A stretch of 21,166 nucleotides of DNA from Candidatus Woesearchaeota archaeon (GCA_016932755.1 JAFGCE010000014.1:1-21166), one strand, 5' to 3'. Positions 1 through 5,347 are shown, counted from the stretch's first letter. The notes: generated by a model not told the origin, from the letters alone. Numbers and translations are program-made.

Positions 1-26
1 ACTGCGCGAAGCCTTGCGTATGCCAT
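1..26 (-). CDS. 5' end of a leftward gene, cut by window edge
   Basis: An ATG at 26-24 on the minus strand opens a frame reading MAYARLRA to the left edge, with no stop in the eight visible codons. The support is its promoter: a TATA-like ATTTATAAG at 56-48 is centred about 26 bases upstream of the ATG, the spacing of a leaderless archaeal transcript. The product cannot be named from eight residues. It could also be a chance ATG, so confidence is limited. Confidence 0.4.
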
Positions 27-47
27 AATATTCTTTAGCCCCGGCTG

Positions 48-56
48 CTTATAAAT
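48..56 (-). promoter_or_regulatory. TATA box for the leftward gene at the left edge
   Basis: The minus strand reads ATTTATAAG after an A-rich stretch. It is centred about 26 bases before the ATG at 26, so the transcript would start at or next to that codon. The AT core also reads as a TATA box on the plus strand, so direction is inferred from the ATG. Confidence 0.4.
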
Positions 57-95
57 TTTTTGAATTTTTCATCACTTTTTCAGACGAAAAAACAT

Positions 96-111
96 GGAAA
101 AAATTTATATA
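96..111 (+). promoter_or_regulatory. BRE/TATA promoter for the hairpin RNA
   Basis: A purine-rich GGAAAAAA (96-103), like an archaeal BRE, directly precedes TTTATATA (104-111). Counting 25-27 bases from the centre of the box puts the transcript start near 133-135, exactly where the hairpin at 134-189 begins. No convincing plus-strand protein start lies at this distance, which favours a non-coding transcript. Confidence 0.45.
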
Positions 112-133
112 GTCCTGGGTTAAAGTTATAATC

Positions 134-189
134 GGTGATAGGCAAGCAGAGGGAATTGGTTCGCCAGTTCTCTTTGCTTGATTATCATT
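134..189 (+). ncRNA. candidate structured small RNA (24-bp hairpin, UUCG loop)
   Basis: Bases 143-159 pair with 164-180 in an unbroken 17-bp stem closed by a TTCG tetraloop (160-163). After a 2x2 internal loop (141-142 / 181-182), 134-140 pair with 183-189 in seven more pairs. Three inner pairs and two outer pairs are G-U wobbles on the plus strand. On the minus strand these would be A-C mismatches, so the folded molecule should be plus-strand RNA. A TATA box at 104-111 predicts a start at about 134. No C/D-box, H/ACA or tRNA features are convincing, so the class is unknown. The 3' end is not evident, because no T-run follows on this strand. Confidence 0.5.
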
Positions 190-211
190 CAAGTTCTGCC
201 AGTCTCTCAAG

Positions 212-228
212 AAAAAATTATTAAAAAA
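212..228 (-). terminator. T-rich terminator after the CBS gene
   Basis: Directly after the stop codon at 231-229 the minus strand reads TTTTTTAATAATTTTTT. Two six-T tracts match the U-rich termination signals of archaeal RNA polymerase. The signal would stop transcripts before they reach the hairpin locus. Confidence 0.5.
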
Positions 229-771
229 TTATTCGTTGCATTTATAGCAGACAAAAGTGTTATCCCTGCTGATAAGCTCTTCAGAATATTTTCCGCACAT
301 CTGGCAGATTCCCTCTTTTGTGTGGAAGTTATTGACAGGCTTGTTTTCCTCCTCCCTTAACTCAAATTTTTCAACAAGCAGGTCAAAAAGCTGGGGCTCT
401 ATTTTCAGCACATCCTTCAGCGTAAGAAGCCCGACCATTTCATTTTCTGCGACAACAGGAAGGTGCCTTATGTTCCACTCCTTCATTTGCAGCAGCGCAT
501 CAAAGATGTCTTTTTCAGGCTCTATTGTATGCATGTTTTTTTCCATCACTTCAAACGCTTTTGTTTTTGCCGGATGGTGGGCGTGGATAACAGATTTCCT
601 GACAATGTCCTGCTCTGTTATTATACCAACAAGCTGGCTTTTGTTCTTTATAACCAAAGCCCCGACATGGCGCTCGCTCATTATTTTTGCGCATTCCTGG
701 ATAGTCGCATCAGGAGAAATAGTGACTGGCTTTTCAGTCATTGCATCGCAAACTTTGTACCCTGTTTTCAT
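229..771 (-). CDS. tandem CBS-domain protein with C-terminal zinc ribbon
   Basis: The 180-residue protein has two CBS domains, about 6-60 (AMTEKPVTISPDATI, VGIITEQDIVR) and 72-125 (VMEKNMHTI, HLPVVAENEMVGLLTLKDV). Such pairs usually bind adenine nucleotides and act as energy or regulatory sensors. The tail carries C156-x2-C159 and C175-x2-C178, a likely zinc ribbon that could contact nucleic acid or a partner. I chose the ATG at 771 because GGGTGAT sits five to six bases before it. An in-frame GTG at 798 lies almost at the predicted transcript start, so a form nine residues longer is possible. The gene stands alone with its own TATA box and T-rich terminator. The target of the CBS pair is unknown. 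Confidence 0.9.
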   Translation of the reverse strand: MKTGYKVCDAMTEKPVTISPDATIQECAKIMSERHVGALVIKNKSQLVGIITEQDIVRKSVIHAHHPAKTKAFEVMEKNMHTIEPEKDIFDALLQMKEWNIRHLPVVAENEMVGLLTLKDVLKIEPQLFDLLVEKFELREEENKPVNNFHTKEGICQMCGKYSEELISRDNTFVCYKCNE

Positions 772-774
772 TGA

Positions 775-781
775 ATCACCC
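775..781 (-). promoter_or_regulatory. ribosome binding site deciding the CBS start
   Basis: The minus strand reads GGGTGATTCAATG. The GGTGAT core matches the archaeal 16S 3' end and favours the ATG at 771 over the GTG at 798. The same GGTGATTCAATG context precedes the giant surface-protein gene at 17360. Confidence 0.6.
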
Positions 782-824
782 TTTTTCTGTTTATCCACTC
801 ACTAAAAAAAGGATAGCTGGGCTC

Positions 825-838
825 TTTATAAATTTATT
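825..838 (-). promoter_or_regulatory. TATA box of the CBS gene
   Basis: AATAAATTTATAAA on the minus strand contains TTTATAAA at 832-825. The expected start is near 802-804, giving a leader of about 30 bases before the ATG at 771. Confidence 0.55.
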
Positions 839-866
839 GCAATTCCAGAATATAGATTTAGGTGTA

Positions 867-876
867 AAATAAAAAT
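867..876 (-). terminator. weak T-rich terminator after the radical SAM gene
   Basis: About a dozen bases after the stop at 889 the minus strand reads TTTTTATTTT. This is a plausible but weak archaeal termination signal. Confidence 0.3.
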
Positions 877-888
877 GAAAGCAGTGCA

Positions 889-1677
889 TTAACAGGGATT
901 ATACCCTTTTTTAGTTAGTTCTAATCCATCATCTGAAAAAAAACCGCTATATCCTCTGTTCTCAAAAAAAGTTTTAAGGAATTTCAACCGTTCAAGTTTT
1001 GTTTTTTCCGGAACTTTGTCTGGCATTTTTGAAGAAATTGAACAAGGCATGTCTGAATAAGGGAAAATATCATAATACTCCATGTTTAGATGTTCCATCA
1101 TAGAAACAGTATCTTTGAAGTCTGAATCTTTTTCAGATGGAAAACCCACTATAAACTGAGAGACAGCAATCAAACGGGGGTTTGTTTTTTTAAATTCATC
1201 AAACATCTTTAAAACTTCTTTTGCATCATAATCCCTGTTCATTAAATTAAGAATTCTGTTGCTTCCTGACTGAATCTCACATTTTAGGGTGTATATTTTT
1301 CTTTTTTTGATTAAATCCAGCATCGTATCTTTGTATTTAAGCGCATATTCCGGGTTCATTGTGTGCATTATCCATTTTACATCATGCCCTTTATCCGCTT
1401 TTAACATCTCTGAAAACAGTTCTGGCAGTGAAGAATGCATATCCAGCCCGTAATTGCCTGTGTCCTCTGCATTTATTCTGACTAGCTTATGCCCTTTTTC
1501 AATCAAGGATTTATACTCTTTGATGCATTCTTTTATTGGCTTGCTTCTTAGTTTGCCGGTGCTTTTATGTATAACACAATAACTGCATTTCCCGAAACAA
1601 CCGTGGGATATCCTAAGGACAGGTATTTTCTCTGCAGGTATAACCTCATCTTTTACAATGTTTAATTTATCTTTCAA
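889..1677 (-). CDS. radical SAM half of a methylthiotransferase-like protein (frame-split)
   Basis: This frame carries the radical SAM core of a MiaB/e-MtaB-like methylthiotransferase. C27-x3-C31-x2-C34 (GCFGKCSYC) would bind the SAM-reducing 4Fe-4S cluster. IQSGSNRILNLMNRDY, FIVGFPSEKDSDF and YDIFPYSDMPCSISSKMPD match conserved family blocks. The family normally ends in a TRAM RNA-binding domain; here only about 30 residues follow, so TRAM is missing. The only start before the cysteine motif is a TTG at 1677. The first in-frame ATG falls after the motif, and no ribosome binding site is seen. The frame is open upstream to 1758 and overlaps the N-terminal half, so the two were probably one gene joined by a -1 shift. 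It could be a pseudogene, an assembly error or a recoded gene. The substrate is unknown; archaeal relatives modify t6A37 in tRNA. Confidence 0.7.
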   Translation of the reverse strand: MKDKLNIVKDEVIPAEKIPVLRISHGCFGKCSYCVIHKSTGKLRSKPIKECIKEYKSLIEKGHKLVRINAEDTGNYGLDMHSSLPELFSEMLKADKGHDVKWIMHTMNPEYALKYKDTMLDLIKKRKIYTLKCEIQSGSNRILNLMNRDYDAKEVLKMFDEFKKTNPRLIAVSQFIVGFPSEKDSDFKDTVSMMEHLNMEYYDIFPYSDMPCSISSKMPDKVPEKTKLERLKFLKTFFENRGYSGFFSDDGLELTKKGYNPC

Positions 1678-1694
1678 AAAGTTCAGGCATCTCT

Positions 1695-2138
1695 TTAAAA
1701 AAAAAGTTGAAAATTCAAACTCCCCAAAAAATTTTTCAATGGATGCTTGCCTTTCGGCTTAGTAAAAAAACAAAAATTAGTGTCCGGCACATCCTTAAGC
1801 TTGGTTTTAGCTTCAGGAAAAAATTCATCAAACTTATCCAGATTTTTGGTTGACAGATATCTTCCTTTGAATTCCTTCTTTAACCTCTCCTCATTAATTC
1901 CCGGCAGGCAACCCAAAACAATAAGTTCCCCCTTGTGCTTATTCAGTTTTTTTATCTCGGCAATGCATTTGTCTTCCCTGCTTTGTTTATACGCACATGT
2001 AAAAAAAACCAGGATATCCGCAGATTTTGGGTTTTTTATAACTTTATATTTGTTTAGATTGAAATAATTAATAACCCTCTGGGCATCAAGTTGCCTGCGG
2101 TTGCACCCTATAACAGAGACATATACTTTTTTAGGCAT
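1695..2138 (-). CDS. N-terminal UPF0004 half of a methylthiotransferase-like protein (frame-split)
   Basis: The 147 residues match the UPF0004 domain of methylthiotransferases, which holds the auxiliary 4Fe-4S cluster. Its three ligands are all present: C12 (VIGCNRRQLDAQ), C48 (ADILVFFTCAYKQ) and C77 (ELIVLGCLPGINEE). The last residues (FLGSLNFQLFF) look like out-of-frame reading, and the -1 frame leads straight into the radical SAM half. The frames are both open from 1758 to 1695. The ATG at 2138 lies about 29 bases after the centre of a TATA box at 2172-2163, fitting a leaderless transcript. Codons are AT-rich compared with the genes at 2214-6865. I see no accessory gene for this enzyme nearby. 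Confidence 0.75.
   Translation of the reverse strand: MPKKVYVSVIGCNRRQLDAQRVINYFNLNKYKVIKNPKSADILVFFTCAYKQSREDKCIAEIKKLNKHKGELIVLGCLPGINEERLKKEFKGRYLSTKNLDKFDEFFPEAKTKLKDVPDTNFCFFTKPKGKHPLKNFLGSLNFQLFF
1725..1736 (-). other. homopolymer run / possible -1 slippery site
   Basis: The minus strand reads AAAAATTTTTTGGGG from 1736 to 1722. In the frame of the N-terminal half this is AAA AAT TTT TTG, which contains two X XXY YYZ heptamers: A AAT TTT and T TTT TTG. A one-base backward slip would place the ribosome in the radical SAM frame. The same run is a classic place for a real indel or a sequencing error. Confidence 0.4.
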
Positions 2139-2162
2139 ATGCTGAAGAAAACTTTTGGGCAG

Positions 2163-2172
2163 TTTATAAATA
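2163..2172 (-). promoter_or_regulatory. TATA box of the split methylthiotransferase-like gene
   Basis: TATTTATAAA on the minus strand lies about 29 bases before the ATG at 2138, predicting a leaderless or nearly leaderless transcript. Confidence 0.55.
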
Positions 2173-2188
2173 TTTTGGTTGCTTCCAG

Positions 2189-2213
2189 AAAAAAGATAAG
2201 AAAAAATAAAAAA
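2189..2213 (-). terminator. T-rich terminator of the MNT-HEPN operon
   Basis: Right after the stop at 2214 the minus strand has three tracts of six T (2213-2208, 2206-2201, 2194-2189). This is a strong archaeal U-rich termination signal at the end of the three-gene operon. Confidence 0.6.
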
Positions 2214-4088
2214 TTAAAGGTTGACCTGGATTTCCACATCCTTGCCGAAAAGGTCCTTGAGGCTTTCAAAGATTTTTTCCTTGATGAAAACCCTTTCAGG
2301 AATCCTTATGTTTGCAAGGTCCTTCTCCATGTCCTCAAGCGAGCTTTTTTCTGTCGGGCCGAGCTTTCCGTCAGGGCCTATCTTCGCCTTTATCACTTCC
2401 TTCTCTTCCTGCTCAAGGTCCCTTACGATATAGGCTGTGTCGCCCAGTATGGTGACCTCGCCGTTTTTCTCGCCGTATTTGACCCTCAGCTTGGTCTTCT
2501 GGAGCTCCCTGCCCCTCTTTCTCTGCATGTGCTCAATAATTGTCCTTATGAGTATCCCTGAATCCTTCTTGACTTTCTCAACCTCAGCCTTTGTCAGCTT
2601 CTTGGCGTCATAATCCTTCTTTGCCTGGACAACATCCTTCAGGATTCTCAGGAATTTTGCAGGAATCTTTCCTTTGGCAATAAGCTCCTCATCAAAAACC
2701 TTTACAAGGTCAGCATCAGACACCTTTTCAACTCCCTCAAGCACCAAGGTATCCCTAAGAACAGTTGTTATTGTCTCATAGATGTGGACCATTGACTCTT
2801 CCTGCTTTGACGCTTCAATCTGCTCAAACAGCTTCTTGATTCTCTCAAGATATTCCTCAGCAGCTTTGAGGACATCGTCAATCTCCTTTCCTGTGACATC
2901 CGCCTTTGTGCCGTGCTCAAGGTCCTTCCTTATTGCAATCACTTTTTCAAGAGTGGTTACATACTTGTCCTCAAGCAGCTTTTCTTTCTCGACAAATATC
3001 TCCCTGATAAGCTCAGGTGTTTCCCTCGGTGTTGGAGGCGGGACTCCGTAAAGCATAAGCGCTGCCTGCGAAGGGGTGAGGATTGCGTAGAATATGTCCT
3101 CCATCCCTATGTCCTTCAGCTTGAAGTGGACTCTCTTGAGCATGTTCTCGCCTGAGCTCATGAACATGTCTATTGCCTCGGCTGAAGGCTTGATTTTTCC
3201 CATTTTCAGCAGAAGCTTCCAGGGCATGAACACTCCCCTGTCATAGAACGGAACTCCGTCCCTGAGCAGGGTGAAGATTATCGGGTTTGCCTCCTTCAGG
3301 CTGTCCCAGAAGTCTGTCAGTATGTAAACCTGGATGTTAAGCTTGTTCTTAATTCCGGTCATCTCTCCTGCTTCAATACCCATTCCGATGATTATTGCCC
3401 TCAGCTTGTCCTTGAGCTCAGCGCGCGTCATCTTCTTGACATCTGTGTCGTCAACAACAACCCAGACATCTATATCAGATGTTTTTGTAGCCCTTCCCTG
3501 GACAAGGCTTCCTGCAAGAACATAGCTCACTATGTATTTCTCAAACTTTTTCAGAATCATGCTCTTGTGGATTTCAGCTATCTTTATTGCTGAAAGCATT
3601 CCTGTGTCATAAACAGGCGCTGCCATTGAGAACATCCTGAGCATATCATATTTCCCGTCGTAGCATGTCTGCCAGAGCTCTGACAGGATTACTGTCTGCG
3701 GAAGCATGTTCTTGTCAATATCCTGCGCAATGCTGTCAATTATTGATGAAAGCTTTTCCTTGAGCTCCATCTTTGTCATCTTCTTGCTGTCAGTGTCATC
3801 CACAAGGACAAGTATGTTAATCTGGTCCTTGTTTGCTGTTTTGCCCTGCTCTGGTTTTGGAGGGGGCAGAAGCGCAACACCCATTATGTACTTGTCAAAC
3901 TTTTTTACAACCTCTTTTGAGAACTTGTCAAGCTTTGACTTGATTTCCTTTAGCTTTGCCTGCGCTTCCTTTGAAAGCTGGGGCATTGCTCCCTGAGGAA
4001 TTCCGGCCTGCAAAGGCTGCTGAGCCTCAGGCTTCGCCTCTTTTGACTGTTTTTTTGATTCTGATTTTTTTGCTGTTTTTTTTGCCAT
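2214..4088 (-). CDS. fused MNT-MNT-HEPN-HEPN protein (nucleotidyltransferase plus HEPN)
   Basis: The 624 residues open with a Lys/Ala-rich tail (1-25). Residues 63-175 and 183-295 are two copies of a pol-beta-like nucleotidyltransferase domain, shown by ILVLVDDTDSKKMTKMELKE against VWVVVDDTDVKKMTRAELKD. Copy 2 keeps G193-S194 and D205-x-D207; its third acidic residue is not obvious (LNIQVYIL). Copy 1 has lost GS and reads QIN where D-x-D is expected. Residues 303-425 look like a HEPN domain with R387-x4-H392, the RNase signature. Residues 430-525 look like a second, degenerate copy (K490, A495). A 100-residue unknown C-terminal region follows. In MNT-HEPN toxin-antitoxin pairs the HEPN protein cuts RNA and the MNT protein silences it by AMPylation. 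A similar role here is an inference. AGGAGGG precedes the ATG. It is the last gene of the operon. Confidence 0.75.
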   Translation of the reverse strand: MAKKTAKKSESKKQSKEAKPEAQQPLQAGIPQGAMPQLSKEAQAKLKEIKSKLDKFSKEVVKKFDKYIMGVALLPPPKPEQGKTANKDQINILVLVDDTDSKKMTKMELKEKLSSIIDSIAQDIDKNMLPQTVILSELWQTCYDGKYDMLRMFSMAAPVYDTGMLSAIKIAEIHKSMILKKFEKYIVSYVLAGSLVQGRATKTSDIDVWVVVDDTDVKKMTRAELKDKLRAIIIGMGIEAGEMTGIKNKLNIQVYILTDFWDSLKEANPIIFTLLRDGVPFYDRGVFMPWKLLLKMGKIKPSAEAIDMFMSSGENMLKRVHFKLKDIGMEDIFYAILTPSQAALMLYGVPPPTPRETPELIREIFVEKEKLLEDKYVTTLEKVIAIRKDLEHGTKADVTGKEIDDVLKAAEEYLERIKKLFEQIEASKQEESMVHIYETITTVLRDTLVLEGVEKVSDADLVKVFDEELIAKGKIPAKFLRILKDVVQAKKDYDAKKLTKAEVEKVKKDSGILIRTIIEHMQRKRGRELQKTKLRVKYGEKNGEVTILGDTAYIVRDLEQEEKEVIKAKIGPDGKLGPTEKSSLEDMEKDLANIRIPERVFIKEKIFESLKDLFGKDVEIQVNL

Positions 4089-4091
4089 TTT
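4059..4091 (-). repeat. 33-bp direct repeat at start of MNT-HEPN gene (copy 1)
   Basis: Bases 4059-4091 are identical to 5181-5213. Each copy covers the ATG and the first ten codons (MAKKTAKKSE) of its gene, and each is followed upstream by an AAAAGGAGG ribosome binding site. The start region has therefore been copied between the first and last genes of the operon. Confidence 0.85.
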
Positions 4092-4101
4092 TTCCCTCCT
4101 T

Positions 4102-4932
4102 TTAATAGACAGGAGCCTGGTTGCTTATTGAAACCTCTCCCCTTATTAATTCAAGATAAACATCAATTGCCTGCCTGCCTTTCCTGATTAAGTCCAGGAC
4201 AAAGTCAAATGCGACATTATGAAGCCCGTTCTTTGCAGGCGCAGGGTTTATTGATTCTGAAAGCCCTCCGATGTTGTTTTCCTTTATTGATTTCATCCAT
4301 GCCATTGAGAAAGCGAATGCCTTTGCCTCTTCATCCACAGCGTTTTTCATCGGCAGTGTAATTACGTGCCCTATCTCGTGCCCCAATGTGAGCATCATCC
4401 TTGCAAGCTCGTCTTCCATTACAAAAACATGGCTTGGCCCGAATCCTCTCCTGTTGATGCTGAATCCCCTTATTCCCTTCGCCCATTTTCCCCCTGCTGT
4501 TTCGTGTATTTTCTTCAGGGTTTCCTCAGAGCAGATTCTCAGGGCAATGTCTTTCGGAAATTCTTTTCCTGTTGCAGCAATGAATGCCTCTTCTGCAAGA
4601 TTTTTTACAATTTCCTTCTGCTGCTCATCCTCTGAGCTTATGAACTCTGTCGGAGTGCTGTTCAGGAATGCGCTTGGGCTGAAATAATACTGCCTGCTGT
4701 TTCCATTGCTGAGATAAAGCCCTGATGAGTATGCTGCGCTTTTCCTGAGCAGGTATTCCTTTTCCTTTTGGATGAACGATTCATCCTTCACAGGCTGCTC
4801 AAGAGATTCTGCAGACATCCTCATGACAGGCTGGTAGCCTTCAACAGCTGATTCAAGGGCAGAATAATTAGCAGAGCTTCCGTACTGCACTGGTGCAGCG
4901 CTGCAGTATCCGCATGAGCTGTTGTATGACAT
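4102..4932 (-). CDS. HExxH metallopeptidase-like protein
   Basis: The 276-residue protein has H185-E-I-G-H189, the zinc and catalytic motif of many metallopeptidases, followed by DEEAKAFAFSMAW (200-212). The spacing HExxH ... E..A..FA resembles ImmA/IrrE-type proteases, which cleave regulators, though I would not assign that family firmly. E201 or E202 is the likely third zinc ligand. The first 100 residues are low in known motifs (Ser/Tyr-rich, CGYC at 7-10), and there is no signal peptide, so it should be cytosolic. It lies 13 bases before the MNT-HEPN gene and 17 bases after the coiled-coil gene in one transcript. No clear ribosome binding site precedes its ATG, so translation may be coupled to the upstream gene. 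The substrate is unknown; the fused MNT-HEPN protein or the divergent regulator would be natural candidates. Confidence 0.7.
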   Translation of the reverse strand: MSYNSSCGYCSAAPVQYGSSANYSALESAVEGYQPVMRMSAESLEQPVKDESFIQKEKEYLLRKSAAYSSGLYLSNGNSRQYYFSPSAFLNSTPTEFISSEDEQQKEIVKNLAEEAFIAATGKEFPKDIALRICSEETLKKIHETAGGKWAKGIRGFSINRRGFGPSHVFVMEDELARMMLTLGHEIGHVITLPMKNAVDEEAKAFAFSMAWMKSIKENNIGGLSESINPAPAKNGLHNVAFDFVLDLIRKGRQAIDVYLELIRGEVSISNQAPVY

Positions 4933-4949
4933 GTTTTTTTGCCTGATTT

Positions 4950-5210
4950 TTACCTAAGCTGTGATTCCAGCGGCTTTGAGCCCGGCTTTGCTTCTGACTT
5001 TACTTTCTTTGCTTCTGCGGCAAGGTCAACCCCAAGCTCTTTCAGCGCTTTAAGGTGCATCTGCATAAGCTGCTCAACAATTGTCAGTATCTTCATCATT
5101 TCCTCTCTTTCCTTTGCAAGAGTTGTCAGAGCCCCCTTGTGGAACCCAATCTGTTCATCTTGGCTTGCGCCTGATTTCTTTTCTGATTTTTTTGCTGTTT
5201 TTTTTGCCAT
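4950..5210 (-). CDS. small Lys-rich coiled-coil-like protein
   Basis: This 86-residue protein is not a recognised family. Its first ten residues (MAKKTAKKSE) match the MNT-HEPN protein exactly, also at the DNA level. Residues 30-75 (LAKEREEMMKILTIVEQL and onward) are predicted by eye to be one long amphipathic helix, suggesting oligomerisation or docking. It opens the three-gene operon, with a strong AAAGGAGGAT site six bases before the ATG. The TATA box at 5289-5282 gives a leader of about 50 bases containing an inverted repeat. The position and shared tail suggest it works with the MNT-HEPN protein, perhaps as an adaptor or antitoxin-like partner. That is inference. Confidence 0.7.
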   Translation of the reverse strand: MAKKTAKKSEKKSGASQDEQIGFHKGALTTLAKEREEMMKILTIVEQLMQMHLKALKELGVDLAAEAKKVKSEAKPGSKPLESQLR

Positions 5211-5213
5211 TTT
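5181..5213 (-). repeat. 33-bp direct repeat at start of coiled-coil gene (copy 2)
   Basis: This stretch is identical to 4059-4091 over 33 bases, including a run of seven and a run of eight T on the plus strand separated by GCTG. It spans the ATG and ten codons. Conservation of these homopolymers points to recent copying or ongoing gene conversion. Confidence 0.85.
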
Positions 5214-5215
5214 AA

Positions 5216-5223
5216 TCCTCCTT
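5216..5223 (-). promoter_or_regulatory. strong ribosome binding site of the operon's first gene
   Basis: The minus strand reads AAGGAGGATTAAAATGG. GGAGG lies six bases before the ATG at 5210, unlike the leaderless starts of neighbouring single genes. Confidence 0.7.
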
Positions 5224-5243
5224 TTGTGATTTGGATGCTAATA

Positions 5244-5257
5244 TGACATTTTTGTCA
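5244..5257. promoter_or_regulatory. operator-like inverted repeat, site 1
   Basis: TGACATTTTTGTCA has perfect 5-bp arms around a T-rich centre. It falls at or just after the predicted transcript start of the leftward operon. Its reverse complement matches site 2 (5297-5310) at 12 of 14 bases. The centres are 53 bp apart, about five helical turns. A dimeric Fis-type regulator encoded next door is the natural candidate binder. Confidence 0.5.
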
Positions 5258-5281
5258 CATATGGGTTATAGGATTTCTGTG

Positions 5282-5289
5282 TTTATAAA
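5282..5289 (-). promoter_or_regulatory. TATA box of the leftward three-gene operon
   Basis: TTTATAAA lies about 25 bases before a predicted start near 5258-5262, so the operon has a leader of about 50 bases. The box sits between the two 14-bp operator-like sites, so a protein bridging them could block or loop the promoter. Confidence 0.55.
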
Positions 5290-5296
5290 GATAGTG

Positions 5297-5310
5297 AGAC
5301 AAAAAAGTCA
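5297..5310. promoter_or_regulatory. operator-like inverted repeat, site 2
   Basis: AGACAAAAAAGTCA matches the reverse complement of site 1 (TGACAAAAATGTCA) at 12 of 14 positions. It lies between the leftward TATA box (5282-5289) and the rightward one (5316-5323), so it could control both promoters. Confidence 0.45.
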
Positions 5311-5315
5311 TAATC

Positions 5316-5323
5316 TTTATAAA
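5316..5323 (+). promoter_or_regulatory. TATA box of the Fis-type regulator
   Basis: TTTATAAA is centred 28 bases before the ATG at 5348, predicting a leaderless or nearly leaderless transcript starting near 5345. Confidence 0.6.
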
Positions 5324-5327
5324 GGCA

Positions 5328-5344
5328 AAGGCATAATATGCCTT
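5328..5344. promoter_or_regulatory. 17-bp palindrome at the regulator's transcript start
   Basis: AAGGCAT-AAT-ATGCCTT has perfect 7-bp arms. It lies between the regulator's TATA box and its ATG, covering the predicted initiation site. This position suits an autoregulatory operator. Its sequence differs from the two 14-bp sites, so a second protein or the second HTH of the regulator may bind it. Confidence 0.5.
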
Positions 5345-5347
5345 GTT

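Noticed and set aside
134..189. Hairpin as an intrinsic terminator or as part of a tRNA (GGTTCG motif)
   Set aside because: No T-run follows it on the plus strand. On the minus strand the wobbles become mismatches. The GGTTCG is part of a tetraloop stem, and no acceptor, D or anticodon arms can be drawn.
178..360. Plus-strand 60-codon frame starting inside the hairpin
   Set aside because: It lacks a ribosome binding site, starts with TTG in the stem and runs antisense to the CBS gene. It looks like chance.
257..805. Plus-strand open frame of 182 codons opposite the CBS gene
   Set aside because: The translation is a Ser/Phe/Ile-rich shadow of the CBS gene with no family signal, while the minus strand encodes clear CBS motifs.
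2091..2561. Plus-strand 156-codon frame opposite the MNT-HEPN 3' end
   Set aside because: It crosses the terminator and the promoter of the methylthiotransferase-like gene and has no recognisable protein pattern.
5231..5347. Longer N terminus for the Fis-type regulator
   Set aside because: This stretch holds two TATA boxes and the inverted repeats; the predicted transcript starts near 5345, so only the ATG at 5348 would be translated.
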